A stretch of DNA of 40,798 bases, taken from assembly GCA_018812485.1 (NCBI GenBank), contig JAHJDO010000071.1, positions 1 to 40,798 on the forward strand, in the 5' to 3' direction. The notes under the pieces were generated by a model. The model was not told the origin of the DNA, did no database searches, and was given only the letters and a program-made list of their open reading frames with translations. Each line of letters opens with the position of its first letter. Position 1 is the stretch's first letter. Below, one piece after another: positions 1-9,413 of the stretch. This DNA is from a bacterium. GTDB taxonomy: Bacteria > JAHJDO01. A program made the position numbers and the translations under genes.

Positions 1-1059
1 GATGAGATAGATAATGCGCCTGAGGAGCAAGAGAGAGGAGTAACGATAAATGTACATCATGCAGAATATGAGACAGAGAATAGGCACTATGCGCATGTAG
101 ATTGTCCAGGGCATGCAGATTATATAAAGAATATGATAACAGGTGCAGCACAGATGGACGGAGCAGTGTTAGTAGTAAGCGCAGCAGATGGACCAATGCC
201 GCAGACAAGAGAGCACATATTATTAGCAAGGCAGGTAGGAGTGCCGTCACTGGTGGTATTTTTAAATAAGGTGGATCAGGTAGATGATAAGGAACTGTTG
301 GAATTAGTAGAGCTAGAGGTAAGGGAGTTATTGACGAAGTATGAATTTCCTGGGGATGATATACCAGTGGTAATGGGTTCGGCATTAGCGGCAATGGATT
401 GTGGATGCGGGAAAGAAGAGTGCGAGAAATGCAAACCAGTGCTAGAGTTATTAAAGCAGATGGACGAATATATACCGTTACCAAAGAGAGAGATAGAAAA
501 GCCATTTCTAATGGCAATAGAGGATGTATTCACGATAACAGGAAGAGGGACAGTAGGGACAGGAAGAGTAGAGAGAGGAGTAGTAAAGGTAGGAGAGAGC
601 GTAGAGATAGTAGGGTTACGAGAGACGAAGAAGACTGTGGTAACAGGAGTAGAGATGTTTAGGAAGCTGTTGGATCAGGGACAGGCAGGAGATAATGTAG
701 GAGTATTGTTGAGAGGAATAGAGAGAGCAGATATAGAGAGAGGACAAGTATTGGCGGCTCCTGGGACAATAACACCGCATACACAGTTTAAAGCAAAGGT
801 GTATATATTGAAGAAAGAAGAAGGAGGAAGGCATACGCCATTTTTCAAGGGATACAGGCCGCAGTTTTATTTTCGGACAACAGATGTAACAGGAACTGCA
901 AAGTTAGCTCAAGGGGTAGAGATGGTAATGCCAGGAGACAATGTAGATTTAGAGATAGAGTTAATAGCGCCGATAGCAATGGAAGATGGTTTAAGATTTG
1001 CGATAAGAGAGGGAGGTAAGACGGTAGGTGCTGGTGTTGTATCTAAAATTATTAAGTGA
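1..1059 (+). CDS. tuf: Translation elongation factor EF-Tu (5' partial)
   Basis: GTPase that delivers aminoacyl-tRNA to the ribosomal A site. The reading frame is open from base 1, so the true start lies upstream. Visible motifs are the switch I region (RGVTIN), DCPGHAD (G3) and NKVDQ (G4, NKxD), followed by domains 2 and 3 ending [11 protein letters not shown] Cys-rich stretch at 400-432 (C-x-C-x4-C-x2-C) sits in the G-domain after the SAL motif (G5 region), where most bacterial EF-Tu proteins have a different, Cys-free segment. Codon use is unlike the next genes: Val is nearly all GTA/GTG and Ile all ATA until the last few codons. Position before rpsJ is the classical str-S10 junction. Identification is certain; the meaning of the Cys cluster is unknown. 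Confidence 0.98.
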   Translation, partial: DEIDNAPEEQERGVTINVHHAEYETENRHYAHVDCPGHADYIKNMITGAAQMDGAVLVVSAADGPMPQTREHILLARQVGVPSLVVFLNKVDQVDDKELLELVELEVRELLTKYEFPGDDIPVVMGSALAAMDCGCGKEECEKCKPVLELLKQMDEYIPLPKREIEKPFLMAIEDVFTITGRGTVGTGRVERGVVKVGESVEIVGLRETKKTVVTGVEMFRKLLDQGQAGDNVGVLLRGIERADIERGQVLAAPGTITPHTQFKAKVYILKKEEGGRHTPFFKGYRPQFYFRTTDVTGTAKLAQGVEMVMPGDNVDLEIELIAPIAMEDGLRFAIREGGKTVGAGVVSKIIK

Positions 1060-1094
1060 ACTAAGTAGATAGGCAGTACTTATAGGATAACAAA

Positions 1095-1403
1095 ATGCCA
1101 AAGGAAAAGATAAGGGTAAGTTTGAAGGCTAATGACCACAGATTGCTTGACCAATCTGTTAAGGAGATAGTTAAAACAGTTGAGAAAACAGGTGCTGTTG
1201 TTATAGGACCTATTCCATTACCAACAAGAAAGGAAAGATTTACAGTATTAAGATCCCCTCATGTTGATAAAAAATCACGTGAACAGTTTGAAATAAGAAC
1301 ACATAAAAGACTGATAGATATTATAGAGCCAACTCCTAAGACTGTGGATGCATTGATGAAGCTTGACTTACCGTCTGGGGTTGATGTTGAGGTTAAATTG
1401 TAG
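1095..1403 (+). CDS. rpsJ: 30S ribosomal protein S10
   Basis: Small-subunit head protein, also the NusB partner (NusE) in transcription antitermination. The 102 aa length is normal. The sequence contains the conserved [22 protein letters not shown] core and THKRLIDI. It starts at ATG after an AGGA-containing leader and opens the S10 operon 35 bp after tuf. Val codons are mostly GTT, in sharp contrast to the tuf gene before it. Confidence 0.98.
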   Translation: MPKEKIRVSLKANDHRLLDQSVKEIVKTVEKTGAVVIGPIPLPTRKERFTVLRSPHVDKKSREQFEIRTHKRLIDIIEPTPKTVDALMKLDLPSGVDVEVKL

Positions 1404-1417
1404 GAAATGGAATTATA

Positions 1418-2050
1418 ATGTTCTCTGGTCTAATAGGTAGAAAAGTAGGCATGACACAGATTTTTGGGGAGAAGGGAGAAGTTATACCTGTTACTTTGAT
1501 TGAAGCTGGACCATGTGTTGTTTTGCAAAAAAAAGCATCAGATCAAGAAGGATATGAGGCTATTCAGTTAGGATATGAGGATATAGCGGAAAAGAAATTA
1601 ACAAAATCCTTGAAGGCTAAGTTTATTAAGATAAAAGTAAACCCTAAAAGATATATAAGGGAATTCAGGGTGAATAATCTTAACGATTATGAAGTAGGAC
1701 AGGAACTGAAGGTTGATATTTTCGAGGAAGGAAGCTTTGTTGATGTATGTGGAACTTCCAAAGGGAAGGGGTTTGCGGGTGTAATAAAGAGATGGGGATT
1801 TAAAGGAGGACCTGCGTCTCATGGCTCAAGATTTCACAGAGCTCCTGGATCCATAGGTGCTAGTTCTTCTCCTTCGCGTGTATTTAAAGGGCAAAAGTTG
1901 CCGGGGCATATGGGAAACAAGAAAGTTACTATACAAAGTCTTGAAATTGTGCGGTTGGATAAGGAGAAAAATTTATTAGTTATAAGGGGAGCTGTCCCTG
2001 GAGCGAGTAGAGGAATTGTGATAGTGGAAAAGGCTAAAAAGAAGGGTTAA
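1418..2050 (+). CDS. rplC: 50S ribosomal protein L3
   Basis: Early-assembly large-subunit protein whose loop approaches the peptidyl-transferase centre. The 210 aa product starts [16 protein letters not shown], as L3 does, and carries the conserved [12 protein letters not shown] and PGHMGNK segments near residues 130-170. It lies 14 bp after rpsJ and 5 bp before rplD, in the canonical S10-operon order. Confidence 0.98.
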   Translation: MFSGLIGRKVGMTQIFGEKGEVIPVTLIEAGPCVVLQKKASDQEGYEAIQLGYEDIAEKKLTKSLKAKFIKIKVNPKRYIREFRVNNLNDYEVGQELKVDIFEEGSFVDVCGTSKGKGFAGVIKRWGFKGGPASHGSRFHRAPGSIGASSSPSRVFKGQKLPGHMGNKKVTIQSLEIVRLDKEKNLLVIRGAVPGASRGIVIVEKAKKKG

Positions 2051-2055
2051 TTACT

Positions 2056-2688
2056 GTGGCAACTATTAAAGTATATAGCATTGATAAAAAAGAATCAGAA
2101 GAGCTTAAGCTAGATAATAAAATATTTGATAAAAAGGTTAATGAATCGGTTTTGCAACAAGCAGTGAGAATGTATCTGGCAAATAAGAGGAAGGGTTCTG
2201 CTAATACGAAGACAAGGGCTGAAGTTAGAGGAGGAGGTGCGAAACCTTGGAAACAAAAAGGAACAGGTAGAGCACGCGCAGGGAGTAATTCCTCTCCTTT
2301 ATGGAGAAAAGGCGGCGTTACTTTTGGTCCGAAGCCAAGAGACTTTCATTACTCTATCCCGCAAAAAGTAAAGGATTTGGCCCTAAAGTCTGCAGTGAAT
2401 GTTAAGTATAAGGATAATCAAATAATGCTGATAGATAGCCTTGTTGTTAAAAGCGGAAAGACAAAGGATGCAGCCGGCATTTTTTCTAAGTTTTGTCCTG
2501 GGAAAAGAGTTTTGGTTATAAAAGATAAAATAGACGAGAGTACAGCCAGGTCTATGAGGAATTTGCAGGATATAAGAGTTATAAGTTCAGCGAGTGTTAA
2601 TACGTATGATATTTTGGCGCATGATATTTTATTTTGCGACAGAGATAGCTTTGCTAATTTCTCAAATAGGATGATGCATAAAGAATGA
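2056..2688 (+). CDS. rplD: 50S ribosomal protein L4
   Basis: Large-subunit protein lining the exit tunnel. The 210 aa product has the diagnostic RGGGAKPWKQKGTGRAR loop around residues 58-74 and the GGVTFGPKPRDF segment. It starts at GTG (2056), because the ATG alternatives lie well inside the conserved protein. Its stop codon overlaps the rplW start (ATGA), implying translational coupling. In E. coli, L4 represses its own operon; no such leader can be shown here. Confidence 0.97.
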   Translation: MATIKVYSIDKKESEELKLDNKIFDKKVNESVLQQAVRMYLANKRKGSANTKTRAEVRGGGAKPWKQKGTGRARAGSNSSPLWRKGGVTFGPKPRDFHYSIPQKVKDLALKSAVNVKYKDNQIMLIDSLVVKSGKTKDAAGIFSKFCPGKRVLVIKDKIDESTARSMRNLQDIRVISSASVNTYDILAHDILFCDRDSFANFSNRMMHKE

Positions 2689-2966
2689 AAAGTATATATG
2701 AAATTATAAAAGGTCCGCTGATTACGGAAAAGAGCACAGATATTGGCGAGAAGCAGAACAAATATGTTTTCAAAGTAGGTTGTAATGCAAATAAAATTGA
2801 GATCAGGAACGCAATAGAGAAGATATTTAACGTAAAGATAGAGAAAGTTAATACTATAAAACTACAGGGTAAAAAGAAAAGGGTTAGGAAAGTTGAGGGA
2901 AAAACGCCTGATTGGAAGAAGGCTGTTATAACACTTAAGGAAGGCAATAAAATAGAATTTATTTAG
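2685..2966 (+). CDS. rplW: 50S ribosomal protein L23
   Basis: Exit-tunnel rim protein that docks trigger factor and SRP. The 93 aa product has the L23 signature (IIKGPLITEKST at the N-terminus, NKIEIRNAIEKIFNVKI mid-protein). The start overlaps the rplD stop by 4 nt. It sits in the standard order between L4 and L2. Confidence 0.97.
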   Translation: MKSIYEIIKGPLITEKSTDIGEKQNKYVFKVGCNANKIEIRNAIEKIFNVKIEKVNTIKLQGKKKRVRKVEGKTPDWKKAVITLKEGNKIEFI

Positions 2967-2975
2967 CGAGTAATT

Positions 2976-3806
2976 ATGGCAATAAAAAAGCATAAACCAA
3001 CAACTCCAAGTAGAAGATTTGCGGAGCTGCCTGCATTTGATGAGCTTACAAAAAGCAAGTCTGAAAAGAGTCTCACTGTATCATTGAATAAAAAGAGTGG
3101 GCGTAATGTTAGAGGCAAGATTACTGTAAGGCACAGAGGCGGCGGGCATAAACGAAAATACCGTATTATTGATTTTATGAGAAGCAAGAAAGATATAGAG
3201 GGGAAAATAGTTTCAATTGAGTATGACCCAAACAGAACGAGCAGAATTGCTCTAACGCAGTATCTTGACGGTGAAAAGAAATATATAATCGCGCCGGCAG
3301 AAATTAGAGTGGGTGACAAAATTATATCTGGGAAAACGGTAGAAATAAAAGCAGGTAATAGTCTGCCTTTAAGAAATATCCCTGCAGGTACTTTAATTCA
3401 TAACGTGCAATTATATAAAAATAAGGGTGGCCAATTAGCGCGTAGCGCTGGAGCAAGTGCTCAGTTAATGTCAAAAGAGGGGAACTATGCGCATGTAAGA
3501 CTTCCATCAGGGGAGGTTAGAGCTGTTTTCCTAGATTGCATGGCTACTATTGGGCAGGTTGGTAATATTGACCATAACAGCATATCAAGTGGTAAAGCAG
3601 GTCGAAGCCGCTGGTTAGGTAAACGTCCAAAGGTGCGAGGTGTGGCTATGAATCCTGTTGACCATCCTCTTGGAGGCGGAGAGGGAAAGAGTTCAGGAGG
3701 AAGACATCCTGTTTCCCCGTGGGGACAGCCTACTAAAGGATTTAAAACAAGGAAAAAACGTAAAGAATCGGATAAATACATAATAAAACATAGGAATAAA
3801 GCATAA
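2976..3806 (+). CDS. rplB: 50S ribosomal protein L2
   Basis: Large-subunit protein needed for subunit association and peptidyl-transferase activity. The 276 aa length is typical. It carries the [13 protein letters not shown]-like block ([13 protein letters not shown]) near residue 50 and the C-terminal [21 protein letters not shown] block with the conserved His. It lies 9 bp after rplW and 2 bp before rpsS. Confidence 0.98.
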   Translation: MAIKKHKPTTPSRRFAELPAFDELTKSKSEKSLTVSLNKKSGRNVRGKITVRHRGGGHKRKYRIIDFMRSKKDIEGKIVSIEYDPNRTSRIALTQYLDGEKKYIIAPAEIRVGDKIISGKTVEIKAGNSLPLRNIPAGTLIHNVQLYKNKGGQLARSAGASAQLMSKEGNYAHVRLPSGEVRAVFLDCMATIGQVGNIDHNSISSGKAGRSRWLGKRPKVRGVAMNPVDHPLGGGEGKSSGGRHPVSPWGQPTKGFKTRKKRKESDKYIIKHRNKA

Positions 3807-3808
3807 AA

Positions 3809-4105
3809 ATGTCTAGATCAATTAAAAAAGGACCATATTTAGACCAAAAGCTGGTAAAGAAAATGGAAGAAGCTAAAAGATCCGGTAATAAAAAGATTAT
3901 TCAGACGTGGTCGCGTAGTTGTACTATTATACCTGATTTTGTTGGTCAGAGCATTGGTGTACATAACGGGATGAAATTTATACCAGTGTACATAACAGAA
4001 AATATGGTTGGACACAAACTGGGCGAATTTTCCCATACACGCACATTTCGCGCACATAGTGGGCAGAAGTCTAAAGTAGAAGAAAAAGGATCGAAAAAGG
4101 AGTAA
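3809..4105 (+). CDS. rpsS: 30S ribosomal protein S19
   Basis: Small-subunit head protein that partners S13 at the A-site finger. The 98 aa product starts with the diagnostic [15 protein letters not shown] and contains [11 protein letters not shown] and [14 protein letters not shown] Lys/Glu-rich tail follows. It is packed 2 bp after rplB. Confidence 0.98.
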   Translation: MSRSIKKGPYLDQKLVKKMEEAKRSGNKKIIQTWSRSCTIIPDFVGQSIGVHNGMKFIPVYITENMVGHKLGEFSHTRTFRAHSGQKSKVEEKGSKKE

Positions 4106-4115
4106 TAAAGACGTC

Positions 4116-4574
4116 ATGTATGCAAGAGCAAAAGCACGATTTATCCATGCATCTCCAAGGAAGTTAAGGGATGTGGTAAATCTTATTAGAGGCAGAGACG
4201 TAACTAAAGCGCTCAATATTCTTAAACTTGTCTCGAGAACATCTATTCCTGTTGAAAAAGTTTTGCGCTCAGCAGTAGCAAATGCTGCACAACTAGCAAA
4301 TATAAATGAGCAAGATTTATATATCTCCAAGATTACAGTTGATATAGGACCTGTTATGAAGAGATTTAGGGCTGCAGCAAAGGGACGGGCGGTTAAAATA
4401 AGAAAAAGGACGAGTCATATTAATATAGTGTTGCAGGATAAAATTAAAAAGAAAGTATCGGTATTACAGAATAAGCAATCTAGGGAAGAGGGATCTTCTG
4501 ATAAAATATTAAAAACTGAAGAGTCAGAAAAAGGGACACAGAATGGGACAAAAGGTTCATCCAGTAGGGTTTAG
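4116..4574 (+). CDS. rplV: 50S ribosomal protein L22 with C-terminal extension
   Basis: Exit-tunnel constriction protein. Residues 1-112 are an ordinary L22 (RFIHASPRKLRDVVNLIRG, GPVMKRFRAAAKGRA, KRTSHINIVL). About 40 further charged and Ser-rich residues extend the protein to 152 aa, against the usual ~110-115. The extension reads 32 nt into rpsC, whose start at 4543 is fixed by its conserved N-terminus. The tail may be disordered and its role is unknown. The overlap implies coupled translation of L22 and S3. Confidence 0.96.
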   Translation: MYARAKARFIHASPRKLRDVVNLIRGRDVTKALNILKLVSRTSIPVEKVLRSAVANAAQLANINEQDLYISKITVDIGPVMKRFRAAAKGRAVKIRKRTSHINIVLQDKIKKKVSVLQNKQSREEGSSDKILKTEESEKGTQNGTKGSSSRV

Positions 4575-5166
4575 ATTAGGGGGAATAAAAACCTCTCAGT
4601 CATGTTGGATTGCGAAGAAGGATTATGCATCCCTTATTTTAGAGGATGTACATATTCGTGAATATATTAACAAGAATTTAGAACATGCAGGTGTAGCTGA
4701 TATAGAAATTCGCCGGTCATTAGGAAAGGCAACTATAAATCTTCACACTGCAAGACCAGGAGTTATTATTGGTAGAAAAGGTACGGAAATTGATCGATTA
4801 AGAGAAAGCTTGGAAAAGATGACAAACAAGCAGATTGTTATAAATATTGTGGAAATTGAAAACCCAGCTATAAATGCGCAATTGGTTGCAAAGGGCATAG
4901 GAGCGCAGTTGATAAAAAGAGTTCCATTTAGAAGAGCAATGAAAAAAGCTGTCAGCTTAGCAATGCAATCTGGAGCGCAAGGCATGAAAATAGTTTGTTC
5001 CGGGCGTCTTGGAGGAGTTGAGATAGCACGAAGGGAAACGGCAAAGGATGGAAAGATACCTCTGCATACTTTAAGGGCTGATATAGATTACGGTTTTGCG
5101 GAAGCACATACTACGTACGGGATAATAGGTGTAAAGGTGTGGGTGTGCAAAGGGGAGATTATATAA
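4543..5166 (+). CDS. rpsC: 30S ribosomal protein S3
   Basis: Small-subunit head protein at the mRNA entry tunnel. The 207 aa product starts [13 protein letters not shown], the canonical S3 N-terminus, so the ATG inside the rplV 3' end is the right start. A KH domain with the GRKG loop ([13 protein letters not shown]) lies near residues 75-88. The C-terminal half has [15 protein letters not shown]. It is slightly shorter at the C-terminus than many homologues. Confidence 0.98.
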   Translation: MGQKVHPVGFRLGGIKTSQSCWIAKKDYASLILEDVHIREYINKNLEHAGVADIEIRRSLGKATINLHTARPGVIIGRKGTEIDRLRESLEKMTNKQIVINIVEIENPAINAQLVAKGIGAQLIKRVPFRRAMKKAVSLAMQSGAQGMKIVCSGRLGGVEIARRETAKDGKIPLHTLRADIDYGFAEAHTTYGIIGVKVWVCKGEII

Positions 5167-5167
5167 G

Positions 5168-5596
5168 ATGGCATTAATTCCCAAACGCGTTAAACATAGA
5201 AAGATGCAGAGAGGACGTATGAAGGGAATCTCCAGCAGAGGGCATAATACAAGTTTTGGAGAATATGGTTTGAAAGCTTTAGAATGTGCGTGGATAACTA
5301 GCCGTCAGCTTGAAGCTGCAAGAGTTGCAATGACAAGATATATTAAACGAGGTGGCAAGGTTTGGATAAGAGTAGTTGCTGATAAGCCTGTAACAAAAAA
5401 GCCAGCTGAGACTAGGATGGGAAAGGGGAAAGGAGCCCCTGAGTACTGGGTTTCAGTTATCAAGCCGGGTAGAGTCTTGTTTGAGCTAGGCGGTATTCCA
5501 GAAGATTTAGCACGAGAGGCTATGAAACTTGCAGCAACAAAACTGCCTATAAAGACACGATTCATAGTCAGAGGAAAATTGGGTGTGACATCATAA
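5168..5596 (+). CDS. rplP: 50S ribosomal protein L16
   Basis: Large-subunit protein near the A-site tRNA elbow. The 142 aa product has [16 protein letters not shown] at the N-terminus, the [25 protein letters not shown]-type block and [13 protein letters not shown]. It begins 1 nt after the rpsC stop, and its TAA overlaps the rpmC ATG by one base. Confidence 0.98.
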   Translation: MALIPKRVKHRKMQRGRMKGISSRGHNTSFGEYGLKALECAWITSRQLEAARVAMTRYIKRGGKVWIRVVADKPVTKKPAETRMGKGKGAPEYWVSVIKPGRVLFELGGIPEDLAREAMKLAATKLPIKTRFIVRGKLGVTS

Positions 5597-5823
5597 TGAA
5601 GGTTAGTAAGTTTAGAGATATGACAAATATAGAATTGGATCAAGAGCTTGTTAATTTAAAACAGGAAATATTTAATTTGAATGTTCGTTCATCTACGGGG
5701 CAATTGGAGGATACAAAAAGGACTGGACGATTAAAAAAGGATATAGCAAGAATTAAGACTGTCTTGCGAGAGAGACAGATAGAGGAAGAGAAAAGTGAGA
5801 AGGATTCAAATAACAAAGACTAA
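5596..5823 (+). CDS. rpmC: 50S ribosomal protein L29
   Basis: Small helical hairpin protein of the large subunit next to L23 at the tunnel exit. The 75 aa product has the L29 pattern ([18 protein letters not shown], then [22 protein letters not shown]). A Glu/Lys-rich tail runs into the rpsQ gene: the two frames overlap by 29 nt. Confidence 0.95.
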   Translation: MKVSKFRDMTNIELDQELVNLKQEIFNLNVRSSTGQLEDTKRTGRLKKDIARIKTVLRERQIEEEKSEKDSNNKD

Positions 5824-6055
5824 AGCAGGCGTTGTTGTTAGTGATAAGATGGATAAGACGGTTGTCGTTTTAGTAGAAAGGCTGGTTTTACATTCAGTCT
5901 ATAAAAAAAGAGTGAGAAGATTCAGCAGGTTTAAAGCGCACGATAAAGATAACTCTGCGCATATAGGCGATAGAGTGGAAATTAAGGAAACCAGACCGCT
6001 AAGTAAAGATAAAAGATGGTATATTTCGAGGATTATAGAAAGGGCTAATAGCTAA
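5795..6055 (+). CDS. rpsQ: 30S ribosomal protein S17
   Basis: Primary 16S rRNA-binding protein with an OB fold. The 86 aa product shows [17 protein letters not shown] and [19 protein letters not shown], both diagnostic. The GTG at 5795 is the start that supplies the usual basic N-terminal arm, and it lies inside the rpmC 3' end. A shorter protein from a later codon would lose part of the fold. Confidence 0.95.
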   Translation: MRRIQITKTKAGVVVSDKMDKTVVVLVERLVLHSVYKKRVRRFSRFKAHDKDNSAHIGDRVEIKETRPLSKDKRWYISRIIERANS

Positions 6056-6057
6056 AT

Positions 6058-6426
6058 ATGATACAAGCGCAAACCATTCTCAACGTGGCTGATAATTCAG
6101 GAGCAAAAAAGTTGATGTGCTTCAAGGTATTAGGAGGCACACGCAGAAGATATGCCCGAATAGGCGATATTGTAGTAGCGTCTGTAAAAGAGTCAACTCC
6201 TGAGGGTGCTGTTAAAAAAGGGGAGGTAGTAAAAGTTGTTATTGTGCGAACAAGAAAGGAAATTAGAAGAGAAGATGGTTCATATATAAAGTTTGATAAA
6301 AATGCTGGTGTTATAATTGATGCTCAGAAGAATCCGATTGGAACGAGGATTTTTGGACCAGTTGCCAGAGAATTGCGGGATAAGGAGTTTACTAAAATTA
6401 TTTCATTAGCTCCTGAGGTTATTTAA
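6058..6426 (+). CDS. rplN: 50S ribosomal protein L14
   Basis: Large-subunit protein at the intersubunit face. The 122 aa product is a textbook L14: [18 protein letters not shown] at the start, then [13 protein letters not shown]-like and [15 protein letters not shown] near the end. It follows rpsQ by 2 bp and opens the spc part of the superoperon. Confidence 0.98.
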   Translation: MIQAQTILNVADNSGAKKLMCFKVLGGTRRRYARIGDIVVASVKESTPEGAVKKGEVVKVVIVRTRKEIRREDGSYIKFDKNAGVIIDAQKNPIGTRIFGPVARELRDKEFTKIISLAPEVI

Positions 6427-6446
6427 AAGAAAAAGTGAAGAGTTAA

Positions 6447-6779
6447 ATGGCTAAAGAACATAATTATATTAAAAAAGGTGATCAAGTTGTGGTTATATCA
6501 GGGAAGGAGAAGGGCAAGACAGGGCGTGTTTTGCGTGTATTTCCGAAGAAACAGAGAGCTATTGTAGAGAGAGTGAATTTTGTTAAGAAACACACAAAAC
6601 CTTCACAGAAGAATCGACAAGGGGGGATAGTAGAAAAAGAGACATCTCTGCATGTGTCTAATTTATTGTTATATTGCGTGCGATGTGAAAAAGGGTCGAG
6701 AATCGGATTCAAAATATTGGAAAATAAAAACAAAGTGAGATATTGCAAACGTTGCAATGAGTTAATTGACAAGAGTTAA
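6447..6779 (+). CDS. rplX: 50S ribosomal protein L24, zinc-ribbon form
   Basis: Assembly initiator protein with a KOW motif ([23 protein letters not shown]) at residues 10-32. The C-terminal third has two Cys pairs (CVRC and CKRC), an apparent zinc ribbon found in the longer form of bacterial L24. 110 aa. It starts 20 bp after rplN and ends 2 bp before rplE. Confidence 0.97.
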   Translation: MAKEHNYIKKGDQVVVISGKEKGKTGRVLRVFPKKQRAIVERVNFVKKHTKPSQKNRQGGIVEKETSLHVSNLLLYCVRCEKGSRIGFKILENKNKVRYCKRCNELIDKS

Positions 6780-6781
6780 AG

Positions 6782-7330
6782 ATGACGCGGTTAGAAAAAA
6801 AATATAAAGAAGAAGTAGTATCCAAAATGATGAAGAAATTTGGGTATAAAAATAAACTACAGGTCCCGAAATTGGAAAAGATTGTGCTTAACACATGTCT
6901 AAAAGAGGCTATAGAGAATAAGAAGGTTTTGGATGGTGCATGTTTAGAACTGGGAGCAATAACAGGGCAAAAACCAGTTATTACAAAAGCAAAGAAGTCT
7001 ATAGCAGGATTTAAGCTCAGGGCTGAAATGCCAATAGGTGCTAAAGTAACCCTACGGCGAAGTAAAATGCATGAATTTCTTGATCGCTTGTTAAATATAA
7101 CTCTGCCACGTATAAGGGATTTTAGAGGAGTTTCTCCGAAATCTTTTGATGTTAGAGGAAACTATACATTGGGTATTAAGGAACAAATTATATTTCCAGA
7201 GATAGATGTTGATAAAACAGAGAAAGTCCATGGTTTAGATGTTACAATTGTCACTAGTGCAAAAACTCCTGACGAAGGAAGAGAGTTGTTAAGATTGTTA
7301 GGTATGCCTTTTACTAGAGATGATACATAG
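6782..7330 (+). CDS. rplE: 50S ribosomal protein L5
   Basis: 5S rRNA-binding protein of the central protuberance. The 182 aa product contains the L5 hallmarks [30 protein letters not shown] and [16 protein letters not shown]. It starts 2 bp after rplX. A 49-bp spacer with repeat-like sequence separates it from rpsN, unusually long for this operon. Confidence 0.98.
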   Translation: MTRLEKKYKEEVVSKMMKKFGYKNKLQVPKLEKIVLNTCLKEAIENKKVLDGACLELGAITGQKPVITKAKKSIAGFKLRAEMPIGAKVTLRRSKMHEFLDRLLNITLPRIRDFRGVSPKSFDVRGNYTLGIKEQIIFPEIDVDKTEKVHGLDVTIVTSAKTPDEGRELLRLLGMPFTRDDT

Positions 7331-7333
7331 TTT

Positions 7334-7372
7334 GTTTCGAGTTTCAATATTAGAATTTAGAATTTGAGGAAG
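7334..7372 (+). repeat. Degenerate TTCGAGTTTC/AGAATTT spacer repeat
   Basis: The rplE-rpsN spacer holds a 12-mer (GTTTCGAGTTTC, 7334-7345) that recurs exactly at 22096-22107 inside the larger inverted-repeat element. It is followed by tandem-like TAGAATTTAGAATTTG words. It looks like a decayed copy or end fragment of the same dispersed repeat. Assignment as one family is an inference. Confidence 0.5.
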
Positions 7373-7379
7373 GGAAGGT

Positions 7380-7565
7380 ATGGCAAAAAAAGCGCTTATA
7401 GCAAAAGCCAAAAGAGAGCCAAAATATAAAGTGCGAAAGTACAATAGGTGTAATTTGTGCGGAAGACCGCGAGGATATCTAAGAAAATTCGGATTATGTA
7501 GAATGTGCTTTAGAAAATTAGCTCTGAGTGGAAAACTTCCTGGAGTTATAAAAGCTAGTTGGTAA
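7380..7565 (+). CDS. rpsN: 30S ribosomal protein S14, zinc-binding (type Z)
   Basis: Small-subunit head protein. 61 aa with the [21 protein letters not shown] zinc-binding pattern (CxxC...CxxC) and the C-terminal LPGVIKASW, which mark the short C+ form of S14. A strong GAGGAAGGG-type ribosome-binding site lies just upstream. Confidence 0.98.
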   Translation: MAKKALIAKAKREPKYKVRKYNRCNLCGRPRGYLRKFGLCRMCFRKLALSGKLPGVIKASW

Positions 7566-7580
7566 TTTAGGAGGATAAAG

Positions 7581-7976
7581 ATGCCTGTAACAGATCCAAT
7601 ATCGGATATGCTTACGTCGATTAGAAATGCTTATATGGTTAATAAGAGCCATTTATCTGTATCAGCCTCCACATTGAAGGCTGATATAATAGAGATTCTA
7701 AAAAAAGAGGGGTTCGTTCAGGATTATAAAGTTGAGGCTAATAATAGCCATAAAATCATAGAAATAGATTTGCGCTATGATAAAAAAGAACCTATGGTAA
7801 GAGGTTTAGAAAGAGTAAGTAAACCAGGTCTACGTATATATGTACCTGCTTCTAAAATCCCCAGAGTAAAGAGAGGCTCAGGAATAGCCATCTTATCTAC
7901 TTCAGAAGGAATAATGACTGATAAAGAATGTCGAAGGAAGAAAATTGGAGGCGAGGTTATTTGCTATGCATGGTAG
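7581..7976 (+). CDS. rpsH: 30S ribosomal protein S8
   Basis: Central-domain 16S rRNA-binding protein. The 131 aa product starts MPVTDPISDMLTSIRNA and ends with the conserved GIAILSTSEGIMTDKEC...GGEVICYAW block. The ribosome-binding site is TAGGAGGA. In E. coli S8 is the spc-operon repressor; no matching mRNA structure could be recognised by eye. Confidence 0.98.
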   Translation: MPVTDPISDMLTSIRNAYMVNKSHLSVSASTLKADIIEILKKEGFVQDYKVEANNSHKIIEIDLRYDKKEPMVRGLERVSKPGLRIYVPASKIPRVKRGSGIAILSTSEGIMTDKECRRKKIGGEVICYAW

Positions 7977-7982
7977 GAGGAA

Positions 7983-8537
7983 ATGGTGTCTAGGATAGGA
8001 AAAATGCCAATAGATATTCCGGATGGTGTTAAGGTGCAAATAGATGGGAATCTAATTAAGATTAGCGGACCTAAAGGCGCTCTGGAACATAAGTTAGACG
8101 CAGAGGTATCTGCAATTGTAGAGGATAACAAGATTATTGTAAAGAGAGGATCAGATAGAAAATCAGCAAGGGCAAAACATGGATTACACAGAGCTTTAAT
8201 CTCCAATATGGTGATAGGAATAACTACGGGGTTTGAAAAAATTCTGGAAATCAAAGGGGTGGGGTATAGAGCTCAAGTCCAGGGGCAGAAGTTGCAGCTG
8301 CAATTGGGATTTTCACATCCAATAGTATATGAGGTTCCGTTAAATATAGAAATCGAAGTAAGGAAAAACAATCAGATTGTGGTGAAAGGGATTGATAAAC
8401 AGTTGGTAGGCGAGGTAGCTGTCACAATTAGGAATATGAGAAAGCCAGAGCCATATAAAGGAAAGGGGATTCGCTACTTAGGCGAGTACGTTAGACATAA
8501 GGTTGGTAAGACAGCTACAGCTGATGCGAAGGCATAA
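7983..8537 (+). CDS. rplF: 50S ribosomal protein L6
   Basis: Large-subunit protein near the factor-binding stalk, with two duplicated domains. The 184 aa product has SRIGKMPIDIPDGV at the start and the C-terminal KPEPYKGKGIRYLGE signature. ATG at 7983 lies 4 nt after TAGGAGGAA-like sequence; a GTG at the next codon is a possible alternative start. Confidence 0.98.
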   Translation: MVSRIGKMPIDIPDGVKVQIDGNLIKISGPKGALEHKLDAEVSAIVEDNKIIVKRGSDRKSARAKHGLHRALISNMVIGITTGFEKILEIKGVGYRAQVQGQKLQLQLGFSHPIVYEVPLNIEIEVRKNNQIVVKGIDKQLVGEVAVTIRNMRKPEPYKGKGIRYLGEYVRHKVGKTATADAKA

Positions 8538-8549
8538 AGGATACTGCTG

Positions 8550-8903
8550 ATGAAATTAGAAGGTAGAGCTAGAAGACATAAAAGAGTAAGAAAAAAAGTT
8601 ATTGGTACAGCTCAAAGGCCAAGGTTGAGTGTCTTTAGAAGTTTGGGGCATATATATGTTCAATTGATTGATGATGGGAATAGTAAGACAATGCTTTCAG
8701 TATCAACTCGTTCAAAAGACTGTAGGGGGGAAATAAAGTACGGAGGAAACATACTAGCAGCAAAAGCTGTGGGAAAGATGCTGGGGGAGAAGGCGTTAAA
8801 TAATAAGATTACAGATGTTGTCTTTGATAGGGGAGGATATTTATATCATGGTCGCATAAAGGCTTTAGCGGACGCGGCCAGAGAAGCTGGGCTTAAGTTT
8901 TAG
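8550..8903 (+). CDS. rplR: 50S ribosomal protein L18
   Basis: 5S rRNA-binding protein of the central protuberance. The 117 aa product has [32 protein letters not shown] and the terminal [24 protein letters not shown], all typical. It lies 12 bp after rplF. Confidence 0.98.
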   Translation: MKLEGRARRHKRVRKKVIGTAQRPRLSVFRSLGHIYVQLIDDGNSKTMLSVSTRSKDCRGEIKYGGNILAAKAVGKMLGEKALNNKITDVVFDRGGYLYHGRIKALADAAREAGLKF

Positions 8904-8921
8904 CGTGAGGAGGATACTAGT

Positions 8922-9413
8922 TTGAGAGAAAATAGAATAAAAGAGGCGTCAGAGGAGCAGGAGCTAATAGAGCGGATTGTGCATGTAAATAGGGTTGGTA
9001 AGGTTGTAAAAGGTGGAAGGAAGTTCGGTTTTAGCAGTCTGGCTGTAGTAGGTGATGGAAATGGAAGAGTAGGATATGGCATAGGTAAGGCAAATGCAGT
9101 GCCTGAGTCAATAAAAAAGGCTGTCCAATCAGCAAAGAAGAATATGATAGATGTTTTAATTGTAGATACGACAATCCCATTTGAAATAGTAGGCCATTAT
9201 GATGCAGCAAGAATTATGTTAAAACCTGCTTCAAAGGGAACAGGTGTAATTGCAGGAAGCGCGGTTAGGGCTGTATTGGAAGCTGTTGGTATTCAAAATG
9301 CTCTGACAAAATGTTTGGGATCCAATAACCCGATAAATGTTGTTAGAGCAACAATAGAAGGCTTGAGAAATATATCAGAGATTTATGAGTTATCAAAGAA
9401 AAGGCACAGATAA
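8922..9413 (+). CDS. rpsE: 30S ribosomal protein S5 (TTG start)
   Basis: Small-subunit protein that governs decoding accuracy. The 163 aa product has the double-stranded RNA-binding-like N-domain ([32 protein letters not shown]) and the C-domain [18 protein letters not shown]. The TTG at 8922 follows a strong GTGAGGAGG ribosome-binding site at 8905-8913. Its stop codon abuts the rplO ATG directly, so no rpmD (L30) lies between them, where it sits in many bacteria. Confidence 0.97.
   Translation: MRENRIKEASEEQELIERIVHVNRVGKVVKGGRKFGFSSLAVVGDGNGRVGYGIGKANAVPESIKKAVQSAKKNMIDVLIVDTTIPFEIVGHYDAARIMLKPASKGTGVIAGSAVRAVLEAVGIQNALTKCLGSNNPINVVRATIEGLRNISEIYELSKKRHR

Noticed and set aside
1062-1082. 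TAAGTA/TACTTA inverted repeat between tuf and rpsJ
   Set aside because: Six A/T-rich pairs with a 9-nt loop and no T tract; too weak for a terminator inside an operon.
3839-4330. 163 aa ORF antisense to rpsS and rplV
   Set aside because: Shadow of conserved ribosomal genes; composition reflects the opposite strand.
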